From positions 23,822 through 87,821 of the forward strand of contig JALOCC010000002.1 of assembly GCA_023227945.1 (NCBI GenBank): DNA of 64,000 bases, in the 5' to 3' direction. Under the pieces are notes generated by a model that did not search any database, was not told the origin of the DNA, and saw nothing but the letters and a program-made list of their open reading frames with translations. The stretch comes from Candidatus Omnitrophota bacterium. Its GTDB lineage: Bacteria; Omnitrophota; Gorgyraeia; Duberdicusellales; 4484-171. Below are positions 22,299-30,333 of the stretch, in pieces (positions within the stretch are counted from its first letter, which is position 1; every line of letters starts with the position of its first letter). A program made the translations under genes and the position numbers.

Positions 22299-23717
22299 CT
22301 ACACCAGAGGCAATATGAATTTCCCTAACACAAACGGGTAAAATAAGCCCGTAATAATTATTATCGCAGCAAGTATAATTGCCGCTAAACTAAATCCGAA
22401 TTCAGCTTCTTTTATTTTTATAAACCTTTCATTTAATTTACCAAAGAAAACCAGCCTCTGCATGGAAAGCAGATAGGCAAGAGTTAACGCGCTTAAAACA
22501 ATTGCCAGAATTGCATAGATAAAGTGCCCGGATAATATAAGAGCCATTACGATTAAAAGCTTGCTCCAAAATCCTGCTAAAGGCGGCAGCCCCGCCGCAG
22601 AAATAAAACCCAAAATAGAAGTAAAACCTGTAATTGGCATAACTTTGGAAAGTCCGCCTAATTCATGCATGTGCGTAGTGCGGGTTCTACTCTCAATTGC
22701 CGCAGAATTTACGAATAAAAGCGATTTAAAAATTGCGTGGTTAAAAATATGAAATGCAGCGCCGGCGAAACCCAGAATTGTACCGGAGCCTACACCCAAA
22801 ATAATATATCCTATCTGGCTTATGCTTGAAAACCCGAGCATCTTTTTAAAATCCTTCTGAACCAAGGCCGCTAATGCGCCTACAATGATAGAAACGGTTC
22901 CGATAAAAAGAAGAACATTATTTAAGGCAACGTTAACTCCGAATACATCCTTGGCTACGCGCATAAGCGTATAAATTCCAAGCGCTTTTGAAATTATACC
23001 GGAAAACAGGACCGAAACTGCCGCAGGCGAACGGGAATATACTTCAGGAAGCCAGCCGTGGAAAGGAACAACTCCGGCTTTAACAAAGGCCGCGCATACG
23101 AAAAGCACAACTGAAAACATAATTAAGAAATTAGGCGATTGGCCGCTGATAGTTTTTTGAATTACGGAAAATTTAGTATCTCCTGAAATTAAAAGCATCA
23201 GAGCAATTGATGCAACCATAAAAACACTTGCTACGGTAGATAATATGACATATTTAAAAGCCGCTGACAGCGCCTTGATATCTTTATCAAAAACTATCAG
23301 AATATAGGAAGTTACGGCAACTATTTCAATAAAAATATAAAGCGAAAACATATCTCGTGCCAAACACAGGCCGTTTAACCCGGCTTGAGCAAAAAGGAGC
23401 AAGTTTACGAAATTAAACCTTTGCCTTTGCGAATCAATCGTATAAGTTGCGATTATCAAAGTTATAAAAAGCACAATCGCAGATGACAAAAGTATAATCA
23501 GGCTTAAATTATCCAAAGCGATATTGAAATTAAAAAGATGCGCTTGCGAGGTGAAACTATTTAAGAATTCGGGAGAAAAGAACCGAAGCGCTAACGCTAT
23601 CTGAGCACAAAACAAAACATAAGCCCAGGTAGTAATTGCCCGCCTTAAAGAGCCAAGAAACGGCAGATTAAAGAATAATATACTGAAAAAAGGAACTGTA
23701 ATCAGAAGTGCCAACAT
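22299..23717 (-). CDS. Antiporter-like hydrogenase subunit (NuoN/MrpD-like), third of three
   Basis: 472 aa with about 13-14 helices, proton-conducting membrane transporter family. Key residues in order are a glutamate in the helix-5 motif FIEIVAVTSYILIVFD, the lysine in FVKAGVVPFHGWLPEVY, and the loop-helix region FHIFNHAIFKSLLFV. The start at 23717 lies 4 nt after the previous stop; an in-frame start further upstream would overlap the preceding gene and add an unrelated N-terminus. Confidence 0.92.
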   Translation of the reverse strand: MLALLITVPFFSILFFNLPFLGSLRRAITTWAYVLFCAQIALALRFFSPEFLNSFTSQAHLFNFNIALDNLSLIILLSSAIVLFITLIIATYTIDSQRQRFNFVNLLLFAQAGLNGLCLARDMFSLYIFIEIVAVTSYILIVFDKDIKALSAAFKYVILSTVASVFMVASIALMLLISGDTKFSVIQKTISGQSPNFLIMFSVVLFVCAAFVKAGVVPFHGWLPEVYSRSPAAVSVLFSGIISKALGIYTLMRVAKDVFGVNVALNNVLLFIGTVSIIVGALAALVQKDFKKMLGFSSISQIGYIILGVGSGTILGFAGAAFHIFNHAIFKSLLFVNSAAIESRTRTTHMHELGGLSKVMPITGFTSILGFISAAGLPPLAGFWSKLLIVMALILSGHFIYAILAIVLSALTLAYLLSMQRLVFFGKLNERFIKIKEAEFGFSLAAIILAAIIIITGLFYPFVLGKFILPLV

Positions 23718-23721
23718 AATT

Positions 23722-25578
23722 TTACTTAAGTGAATACAGTAAATATAAAGCAACCGCCGCAAACCCAAGCAACGACCACATCAGATAAACCGGATAATTC
23801 ACCATATGAAGCCTGCGAATAAAAGAACCGGTAGCGTAAAATATTTTAACGGTTAAAACGTCGTAAACCCAATTTATTAACCTGTCGAACTTAAAAGTAA
23901 TTTTTGATAAAAGCCTGGTTACCTTTAAACCTATTTCAAAGGGATCAAAAAATCTTCTTTCGGCTTTATCATAAATCCCGGACAGTATTGGCGCGTACCT
24001 TATGTGGTCTGAAGCGTGCAAAGCGCCTTTATTTAAACGTACTCCAAAAATATGGTTTAATAATGCCAAGATAAGCACAACTACCGTAGCGATGATAAGT
24101 TTTATATTGATATGGAAAACATAACTATGCCGGCTATCTTGTAAAGAAGCTTGAACTATCGGTATAATCTTATTTAACGGCAAACTGTTCATAAGGCCGA
24201 ATAACACGCAAAAGAAACTTAGAATAAGCATAGGCAAAAACATTTGCCATTTAACTTCCCGGACATTTTCATGGCTCTGTGAAGATTTTCCAAGAAATAC
24301 CGTGTGCCCGAGTTTAAGAAATGACACTGCAGTTAAAAAAGAACCTGCTATCGCGGCTAGATAGAATATCAATCCCCTTTCGAGGGCGCCATCGTAAACG
24401 AGCTCTTTGGAAAAAAATCCGTTAAACGGAGGTACTCCCGATATTGAAGCCGCAGTTATAATAAAACATAAAAAGGTAACCGGCATTTTTTTGCCAAGCC
24501 CACCCAGCTCTTCAAGGTTAGTTGTATTTGTTTGCTTCTCAACTGCACCACCGGTTAAAAACAAACCGCTTTTGTAAATTGCGTGATTAATCATATGAAA
24601 CAGGCCGCCGACTATGCCTGCCGGGACAGCAGTTCCTATACCTAAAATCATGTATCCTACCTGGCTTATGGCGTGATAGGAAAGAAGCCGTTTATAGTTT
24701 TTTTGTATTAGCGCCATCATAACCGCAAGGATTATGGTTAAGATACCTATCCACATAAGGATAGTGCTAAGAGCGGAATTCGTGCTAAGTTTAAACATAT
24801 CAAGAGAAATTCTTGCGAGAAAATAAATCCCAATAAGTTTTTCTAAAGCTGCGGGAACAAGCGCCATAAAGGGAAGCGGCGCAGAAATTGCAGCGTCAGG
24901 TATCCAGCTGTGAAACGGCATGGAACCGGCTTTGGAAATTGCACCTATCATCAAAAGCAAAAAGGCTAAGCTTCCCAGCCCGCCGGAAGCAAGATGAATT
25001 TTAGAAATAGTCAGAGTGCCCGCAAGATGTCCGGCAAGAATAATACCTATCATCATACAGAGATCACAGATACCTGTAATGATTAAAGCCTTACTTGCTG
25101 CCTTAAAAGCAGTTTTTGAACCGACTGCTATCATACCGAACAACACCAAAAGCAAACCTTCCCAGAAAAATAAAAGCAAAAATAAATTATCGCAAATTAA
25201 TACGCCGTTTGTTAAACCAAGGGTTATCAGAAGATAAGAATAGAATTGCGTCTGATGCTCCCTGTTTTTCATGAAAACTATCGAGTAAAGAGTGATTAAA
25301 AAACAGAAGCCCGCGGCAGCGATAAGCATAAAGGAACTAAAGTTATATAATCTTATCGCAATTTCAAAGCCGAAATTAAGCCAGGGGGTGACATAGGAAA
25401 AATTTTTACCGAATAGTAACGCGGCTAGTATTAAATTGATAAAGGCAACAAAAAACGTAAAGATTGCGTTAAGCTTCCTTAAGCTCTGCGGCAGGAGAAA
25501 TAAAATAAGCGCTCCCCCAATCGGAAGGATAACCAATAAACTTATATATAAAGGTAAGTACATAGAAAAATTTGTCAT
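23722..25578 (-). CDS. Antiporter-like hydrogenase subunit (NuoL/HyfB-like), second of three
   Basis: 618 aa, the length of NuoL-type subunits. Core helices carry FFWEGLLLVLFG (the E144-type glutamate), AISKAGSMPFHSWIPDA (lysine in a broken helix) and FHMINHAIYKSGLFL. The last about 150 residues include a long lateral region and a final helix (YLMWSLLGFAAVALYLL), as in NuoL. It overlaps the first antiporter gene by 4 bp. Likely a distal ion-translocating module. Confidence 0.92.
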   Translation of the reverse strand: MTNFSMYLPLYISLLVILPIGGALILFLLPQSLRKLNAIFTFFVAFINLILAALLFGKNFSYVTPWLNFGFEIAIRLYNFSSFMLIAAAGFCFLITLYSIVFMKNREHQTQFYSYLLITLGLTNGVLICDNLFLLLFFWEGLLLVLFGMIAVGSKTAFKAASKALIITGICDLCMMIGIILAGHLAGTLTISKIHLASGGLGSLAFLLLMIGAISKAGSMPFHSWIPDAAISAPLPFMALVPAALEKLIGIYFLARISLDMFKLSTNSALSTILMWIGILTIILAVMMALIQKNYKRLLSYHAISQVGYMILGIGTAVPAGIVGGLFHMINHAIYKSGLFLTGGAVEKQTNTTNLEELGGLGKKMPVTFLCFIITAASISGVPPFNGFFSKELVYDGALERGLIFYLAAIAGSFLTAVSFLKLGHTVFLGKSSQSHENVREVKWQMFLPMLILSFFCVLFGLMNSLPLNKIIPIVQASLQDSRHSYVFHINIKLIIATVVVLILALLNHIFGVRLNKGALHASDHIRYAPILSGIYDKAERRFFDPFEIGLKVTRLLSKITFKFDRLINWVYDVLTVKIFYATGSFIRRLHMVNYPVYLMWSLLGFAAVALYLLYSLK

Positions 25579-27005
25579 TTAATCAACCCTGCTACGTTTA
25601 AAACGCTAAACTGCGCTACTTTAAAAGGATAATAAACAAATATTCCGCTTGCTAATGAAAGTATGCCTAAAATCAAAACTGCCGTAACCATAGTGCGTGA
25701 GCCCTCTTTAACCAGGGTTGTATGGGGCTCGCCCATAAACACCAGGTTAAATAATCTGACAAGATAAAGCACTGTCATAAACGCGCCGATAAGAAAAACA
25801 AAATTAATTACCAGATGCCCGGACTCAACAGCTGAAGCAAACACCATATATTTGCTGAAAAAACCGCCAAAAGGCGGAATGCCCATTACGGAAAAAGCGC
25901 AAAGCAAAAAAGAAATCGCAGTAATCGGCATGGCCTTGATAAGCCCGCCAAGCCTGGTTATGTCTTTTATTTTTGTATTCTGCTCAACAATGCCGGCGCA
26001 AAGAAAAAGCCCGGCTTTGGAAAGGCCATGCATAAGAATATACAAAAGCCCGCCCACTATTCCGATATTAGAATTTGTGCTTAGGCCTAAAAAAATAAAA
26101 CCTATCTGGCTTATGGTTGAATAGGCAATTATTCTTTTGATATCTGTTTCAACCAACGCGCAACCCGCTGAAACAATCGCACTTGCTGCTGCAATAATTG
26201 GAACAATCGTATGCCATATTTGGTCGATGTTAAAAGTAAATACAAAAAGGCGGGCAAAAACATATACGCCGATTTTAACTAAAACCGCAGCATGTAAAAG
26301 TGCGGTAACCGGCGAAGGCGCAACGCCGGCATCCGGAAGCCAGGCCTGAAAAGGTAATACGGCTGATTTGGAAAGTATACCTGCCAGGATAAAGAAAATC
26401 GCCAGGTTACCAATAGGATTGCCTTTGATAACGCTAAGGTCAAAAGATCCGGTTTGTTGGTAAACCAGTAGAAAACCCGCAAGCATAAGTAACGCGCCGG
26501 ATACCGTCATTAAAAATGCTTTGTCAGCGCGCAGGACATAATTCTTTTCCCTGAAAAAACCAATTAACCGCCAACTGCAGATTGCCGTCATCTCCCAGAA
26601 TACATAAATAAGAATCAAATTTGAAGAAAATACAAGCCCCATCATTGAACCCAAAAACAAAGTAACCATCGAATAATATTCAGTTTGGTGTTCATAGTGG
26701 CTTATATATCCGAAAGAATAAAATACTATGATTGAGCTGATTAAGGATGAAACTATCGCCATAAAAACAGCAAGAGCATCCGCGGTAAAAGAAAAATTAA
26801 GGCCTAAAGGGAATTGTTTGAAAAAAACAATCTGTTCACCGGAGAGAATGCGTGTCAGCATAACCAGGGAAAGTAGAAATGAAGAAAAAACAAAGCAAAA
26901 GGCAAGAATATTCCTCAAGCGCCGGCTCAATAATCCTGCAAAGGGCAGGACAGCCGACCCGGCCATAGGAATAAGAATGGTTAGAATTAGAATAGTTTCG
27001 GGCAT
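25575..27005 (-). CDS. Antiporter-like hydrogenase subunit (NuoM/MrpA-D-like), first of three
   Basis: 476 aa, about 14 helices. Motifs are YVFWEMTAICSWRLIGF with the conserved glutamate, LSKSAVLPFQAWLPDA with the channel lysine, HAAVLVKIGVYVFARL and LMHGLSKAGLFL. This is the first gene of the hydrogenase operon. The presence of three such subunits in one operon implies more ion-translocation sites than in simple Ech hydrogenases and is closer to Hyf (E. coli hydrogenase-4) or complex I. Confidence 0.92.
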   Translation of the reverse strand: MPETILILTILIPMAGSAVLPFAGLLSRRLRNILAFCFVFSSFLLSLVMLTRILSGEQIVFFKQFPLGLNFSFTADALAVFMAIVSSLISSIIVFYSFGYISHYEHQTEYYSMVTLFLGSMMGLVFSSNLILIYVFWEMTAICSWRLIGFFREKNYVLRADKAFLMTVSGALLMLAGFLLVYQQTGSFDLSVIKGNPIGNLAIFFILAGILSKSAVLPFQAWLPDAGVAPSPVTALLHAAVLVKIGVYVFARLFVFTFNIDQIWHTIVPIIAAASAIVSAGCALVETDIKRIIAYSTISQIGFIFLGLSTNSNIGIVGGLLYILMHGLSKAGLFLCAGIVEQNTKIKDITRLGGLIKAMPITAISFLLCAFSVMGIPPFGGFFSKYMVFASAVESGHLVINFVFLIGAFMTVLYLVRLFNLVFMGEPHTTLVKEGSRTMVTAVLILGILSLASGIFVYYPFKVAQFSVLNVAGLIK

Positions 27006-27145
27006 GTTTATGGAATACCTTATTATTCCCCGCGGCCAAACGCCAAAGGCGGAGCGCGGGCATTCAGTTCATTTTTCGAAGCCAATGGTTCGATTACGCT
27101 CACCATCGACACTGAGCGAAGTCGAAGTGCCAAACACCTAAATAT

Positions 27146-27195
27146 ATCCTTCTTCGCCCTCCACTTTTTTAGTCGCCGGTAGGGCTTCGAAGGAT
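27146..27195. repeat. Interspersed repeat R5, copy 1
   Basis: ATCCTTCTTCGCCCTCCACT, then GTCGCCGGTAGGGCTTCGAA and GGAT: an imperfect inverted repeat. A related copy lies at 28287-28343. It falls in the leader of the hydrogenase operon. Confidence 0.6.
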
Positions 27196-27229
27196 TATTC
27201 TTCTTCGCCATATAGGCTAAGAAGAATAA

Positions 27230-27273
27230 AAATAACCCATTTCAAGCTTTTTGCGCCAAAAATGGGTTAATTT
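27230..27273 (-). promoter_or_regulatory. Terminator-like hairpin in the hydrogenase leader
   Basis: AACCCATTT and AAATGGGTT arms (27233-27241, 27259-27267) followed on the minus strand by ATTTTTATTC. It lies between the candidate promoter at 27345 and the first gene at 27005. It could be an attenuator. GCGCC upstream can pair with GGCGC in its loop. Confidence 0.45.
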
Positions 27274-27344
27274 GGTCCTCCAATTTTTTGGAATTAGGCG
27301 CTTTTCGGGAAATATTCTAAATCATACGTATCAATTAAAGAAAA

Positions 27345-27372
27345 ATTTTACTCTTATTGATGAATTTGTCAA
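27345..27372 (-). promoter_or_regulatory. Candidate promoter of the hydrogenase operon
   Basis: TTGACA (27367-27372) and TAAAAT (27345-27350), 16-bp spacer. It gives a leader of about 330 nt before the first hydrogenase gene. The 526-bp gap 27006-27531 holds this promoter, the leader hairpin, repeat R5 and a terminator, but no gene. Confidence 0.6.
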
Positions 27373-27450
27373 TATTTTTTGCGTAATAATAAGCTCTAGG
27401 TATAAGAAAAAGAGGCGCTTTTTTATGGCATCGCTGTTTTCTAAAATGAA

Positions 27451-27477
27451 AAACCCCAATCTTTTGGATTGGGGTTT
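27451..27477 (-). terminator. Intrinsic terminator of the GAF-ANTAR gene
   Basis: AAACCCCAATC and GATTGGGGTTT around a 5-nt loop, with TTTTTC following on the minus strand, 54 bp after the ANTAR stop. Confidence 0.8.
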
Positions 27478-27531
27478 GTTTGCCTTAAATTATTTTATTA
27501 TATATTTATACCATATTAAAAGGCCAGCTTA

Positions 27532-28233
27532 TCAAGCCCCTTTGATTTCGTACGAAAGGATTATCGCCTCAGCAACATCCTTCATGGTAAGGCGTTTATT
27601 CATGCTCACTTTTCTTAGGAGCTCATAAGCCTGCTCTTCGCTAAGGCCTTTTTGTTTCATTAATATTCCTTTTGCTCTTTCTATCTTTTTACGCGCCTCA
27701 AGCTCTTCCTGAACAATTTTAGTTTTAACCAGCAACTCAGTATTTTCTATAGCGACTGCAGCCTGATTGGCGACTGTAGTTAAAAGGTCAATATCGCTCT
27801 CGCTGAATTCATATAATGTCGTAGTATAACAATTAATAACTCCGATAACCCGGTTTTTTACCATCATCGGAACACTCAACATGGAAGTTAATTTTTCTTT
27901 CTTGGCTAAAGTCTTTTCCTTATAACGAGGGTCCTTTAAAACATCCGGTATCACGATAGGCTTTTTCTCTTTAGCTACCAAGCCTACGATACCTTCTCCC
28001 ACCATTAATTTTCTTTCCTTAAGATACTCTTCACTCATTGCCTGCGTTGCCCGGATCTTCAATGCCTTATCCTTTTCATCCAGCAACCAAAGCGAACATA
28101 TCTTAGCATTCATTACGTTAGCGGTAAGTGTGACAATAAGCTTTAAAATATCTTCCAGGTAACGATCGCTGGTTATAGCCTTACCAATTTCACGCAGTGT
28201 TTCCAGATATTCTTTATGGGGGCTTTTTTTCAT
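27532..28233 (-). CDS. GAF-ANTAR antitermination regulator
   Basis: 233 aa. A GAF sensor domain (about 25-165; LTSMLSVPMMVKNRVIGVIN and LLTTVANQAAVAIENTEL are characteristic) is followed by a short coiled coil and a C-terminal ANTAR domain (about 180-230; ERAKGILMKQKGLSEEQAYE, then LRKVSM). ANTAR domains bind paired RNA hairpins and prevent termination in leader transcripts, often of nitrogen or anaerobic genes. Start at 28233 with GAGAAGG upstream; a longer in-frame reading is encoded by repeat R5. Its neighbours glnA, gdhA and nfnAB make nitrogen or redox control likely. The signal bound by GAF is unknown. Confidence 0.88.
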   Translation of the reverse strand: MKKSPHKEYLETLREIGKAITSDRYLEDILKLIVTLTANVMNAKICSLWLLDEKDKALKIRATQAMSEEYLKERKLMVGEGIVGLVAKEKKPIVIPDVLKDPRYKEKTLAKKEKLTSMLSVPMMVKNRVIGVINCYTTTLYEFSESDIDLLTTVANQAAVAIENTELLVKTKIVQEELEARKKIERAKGILMKQKGLSEEQAYELLRKVSMNKRLTMKDVAEAIILSYEIKGA

Positions 28234-28286
28234 AAACGAACCTTCTCGCCGTAGATAACAGGGTTTATTTGAAAAATTTACCAGAG

Positions 28287-28343
28287 GTTCATTCCTTCGA
28301 AGCCCTACCAGGAATTCCAATTAGCGAAGGGCAAAGAAGGATA
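28287..28343. repeat. Interspersed repeat R5, copy 2
   Basis: CATTCCTTCGAAGCCCTACC, AATTAGCGAAGGGCAAAGAA, GGAT. It is related to 27146-27195 and to similar blocks near 37545. It overlaps an in-frame extension of the ANTAR gene, which argues against that longer start. Confidence 0.6.
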
Positions 28344-28401
28344 AATCCTCTTTCGTGTCTTATATTGTAGCAACTTTTAGCATAAAATCAACCCATTCGA
28401 C

Positions 28402-28510
28402 GTACCACGGGCTTTATAGCCCGTGGTTTGCTCAGGGTTGATACTGAGCGGCGCCTGTATATTCCGCGCCCTAAAGGGCGCGGTTTGTGCGCCGCCAAAC
28501 GTATCAACTC
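28402..28510. repeat. REP-like compound palindrome upstream of glnA
   Basis: Two perfect GC-rich hairpins: CCACGGGCTTTATAGCCCGTGG (28402-28423) and, inside a second arm pair (GTTGATAC/GTATCAAC, GCGGCGC/GCGCCGC), CCGCGCCCTAAAGGGCGCGG. This resembles REP/BIME units. It is most of the non-coding stretch between the ANTAR gene and glnA. Confidence 0.65.
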
Positions 28511-28654
28511 TTAAGCATCTTAAGGCTGGTTCAATCAGGATAATACTATTTGCAGCATCTTTTACAAAAATTGTAGATTGTGCTTAGTTCTTAAGCAAAA
28601 AATGCTATATTTTTCAACAGTTTTTGCCCTATTATAAAAAAAGATAAAAAATAC

Positions 28655-28683
28655 TTGACAATTGTAAAGTAATGTTTTACAAT
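28655..28683 (+). promoter_or_regulatory. Promoter of the HTH-glutamine synthetase gene
   Basis: Consensus-like sigma-70 promoter: TTGACA (28655-28660), 17-bp spacer, TACAAT (28678-28683). The start codon is 50 bp further at 28733, preceded by AAAGGAGGGT. Confidence 0.85.
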
Positions 28684-28686
28684 TGT
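28658..28686. promoter_or_regulatory. Palindromic operator over the glnA promoter
   Basis: ACAATTGTAAA (28658-28668) and TTTACAATTGT (28676-28686) are perfect 11-bp inverted repeats with a 7-bp centre. They cover half of the -35 box, the whole spacer and the -10 box. A repressor bound here would block RNA polymerase. It resembles GlnR/TnrA sites (TGTNA-N7-TNACA) but has a 9-bp gap. The N-terminal HTH of the downstream enzyme is a candidate ligand. Confidence 0.8.
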
Positions 28687-28732
28687 ATCGTAATAACGAA
28701 ATATTGGTTTACAAAGCGAAAGGAGGGTCTCT

Positions 28733-30268
28733 ATGGAACAAGAATATCTAAGCCCAACAGAAGCGGCTAAGGTTTTAGGCATAAGCCGGCAGGCAGTTAT
28801 TGAACGGATTAAACATGGTAATCTTTATGCGGAGAGAGTTGGAAACCGTTATATTATTCCTAAAAACACGCTTAGCGCAGCCGGCCATTCCTCCATTAAG
28901 GAAGAACCTGATGCAAGCGACAGAGTCAAAAGAAAAATGAATAAGAATGAACTTACCGTAAGCATTTTGGAAAAAGTACGTAAATCTGAAATCAGAACCA
29001 TACAGCTCTGGTTCGTTGATATTTTAGGAATACTAAAATGCATATCCATAACTCCGGGAGAGTTAAAAGATGTTTTAGAGCACGGAAAAGGCTTTGACGG
29101 CTCCTCCGTCACCGGCTTTGCGGAAGCTCAGGAATCAGATATTGTTGCCATGCCGGATGCGGCAACTTTTAAGATACTCCCCTGGACAAAAGAAACTCAC
29201 CTTACTGCCAGGCTTTTTTGTGACATATTAAATCCGGACCAAACTCCTTACGCAGGAGACCCGCGTTATGTTTTGAAAAAAGCTCTTGCTCGGGCAAAAA
29301 AATTAGGCTTTACTTTCTACGTCGGCCCTGAAATTGAATATTTTTATTTTAGATCAGACAAAAACCCTGAAGTTATAGATGAGGGCTCTTATTTTGAGCT
29401 GATACCTAATGACCTCGCTGACAATATGCGCAATAAAACTGTGAGGGTCCTGGAAGAGATGGGGATTACTATGGAAGCAACCCATCATGAAGTTGCCCCC
29501 AGCCAGCATGAAATAGACCCTAAATATAATGACGCTCTTTCTATGGCTGACAACGCCATAACCAGCAAATATGTAATCAAAGAAATTGCCCAGCAAAATG
29601 GAGTCTATGCTACCTTTATGCCTAAACCGCTTTTCGGCGTGAATGGTTCAGGTATGCATGTGCATCAATCATTATTCAAGGAAGACCGTAATGCATTTTT
29701 TGAGAAAAAAGACAAACATCACCTTTCCTTAATTGCCAAGGAATTTATCGCCGGGCAATTAATCCATGCGCGCGAAATCTGCTCTCTTACCGCGCAATGG
29801 GTTAACTCTTACAAGAGGCTGGTTCCCGGCTATGAGGCACCGGTCTATATTTCCTGGGCGCAAAAAAACCGCACCGCACTCCTGCGGGTTCCGTTATATC
29901 GGCCGGGAAACGAAAAAGCAACGCGGGTAGAATTAAGGTGCCCGGACCCGGCCTGTAATCCTTATCTTGCTTTTGCGGTAATGCTTGCTGCCGGATTAGA
30001 AGGTATTGAAAAAAAATATACGCTTATGCCGCCGGTTGAACCTAACCTCTATCACATGGCTATGGAGGAACGCGAGAAACGGGGTGTAGAGTCGCTACCC
30101 GGTAACCTGTTTGAAGCAATATTAGAAACAGAAAAAAGTAAATTCATAAAAGAAACTTTAGGCGAGCATGTATTCACGCGGTTTCTATTCAACAAGAAAA
30201 AAGAATGGGAAGAATACCGGATTCAAATTACCCAGCACGAAATAAAAAAGTATCTTCCTCTGCTATAA
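28733..30268 (+). CDS. glnA: Glutamine synthetase (type I) with N-terminal excisionase-type HTH domain
   Basis: 511 aa. Residues about 5-46 (LSPTEAAKVLGISRQAVIER) are an HTH_17/excisionase-type DNA-binding domain. A charged linker follows to about 69, then a full GSI domain of about 440 residues: DGSSVTGFAEAQESDI (122-137), VGPEIEYFYF (197-206), the EVAPSQHEI block, NGSGMHVHQSL, and the C-terminal ELRCPDPACNPYLAFAVMLA. The enzyme makes glutamine from glutamate, ammonia and ATP. The fusion start has a strong ribosome site (GGAGGGTCTCT-ATG), whereas internal Met69 has none, so the HTH is translated. It is the only confident plus-strand gene and has its own operator. Autoregulation is inferred. 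Confidence 0.93.
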   Translation: MEQEYLSPTEAAKVLGISRQAVIERIKHGNLYAERVGNRYIIPKNTLSAAGHSSIKEEPDASDRVKRKMNKNELTVSILEKVRKSEIRTIQLWFVDILGILKCISITPGELKDVLEHGKGFDGSSVTGFAEAQESDIVAMPDAATFKILPWTKETHLTARLFCDILNPDQTPYAGDPRYVLKKALARAKKLGFTFYVGPEIEYFYFRSDKNPEVIDEGSYFELIPNDLADNMRNKTVRVLEEMGITMEATHHEVAPSQHEIDPKYNDALSMADNAITSKYVIKEIAQQNGVYATFMPKPLFGVNGSGMHVHQSLFKEDRNAFFEKKDKHHLSLIAKEFIAGQLIHAREICSLTAQWVNSYKRLVPGYEAPVYISWAQKNRTALLRVPLYRPGNEKATRVELRCPDPACNPYLAFAVMLAAGLEGIEKKYTLMPPVEPNLYHMAMEEREKRGVESLPGNLFEAILETEKSKFIKETLGEHVFTRFLFNKKKEWEEYRIQITQHEIKKYLPLL

Positions 30269-30279
30269 CCGCTAAAATA

Positions 30280-30311
30280 AAATAGGCGCCTCAAAATGAG
30301 GCGCCTATTTA
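30280..30311. terminator. Bidirectional terminator between glnA and gdhA
   Basis: AAATAGGCGCCTCA and TGAGGCGCCTATTT arms around AAA. It serves both convergent genes. Confidence 0.85.
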
Positions 30312-30333
30312 GAAAAATCTACTTATTCTAAAC

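Noticed and set aside
28402..28510. Paired hairpins upstream of glnA as an ANTAR target
   Set aside because: Loops are tetraloops (TTAT, TAAA), whereas ANTAR targets have hexaloops with conserved A1 and G4; the structure fits a REP palindrome better.
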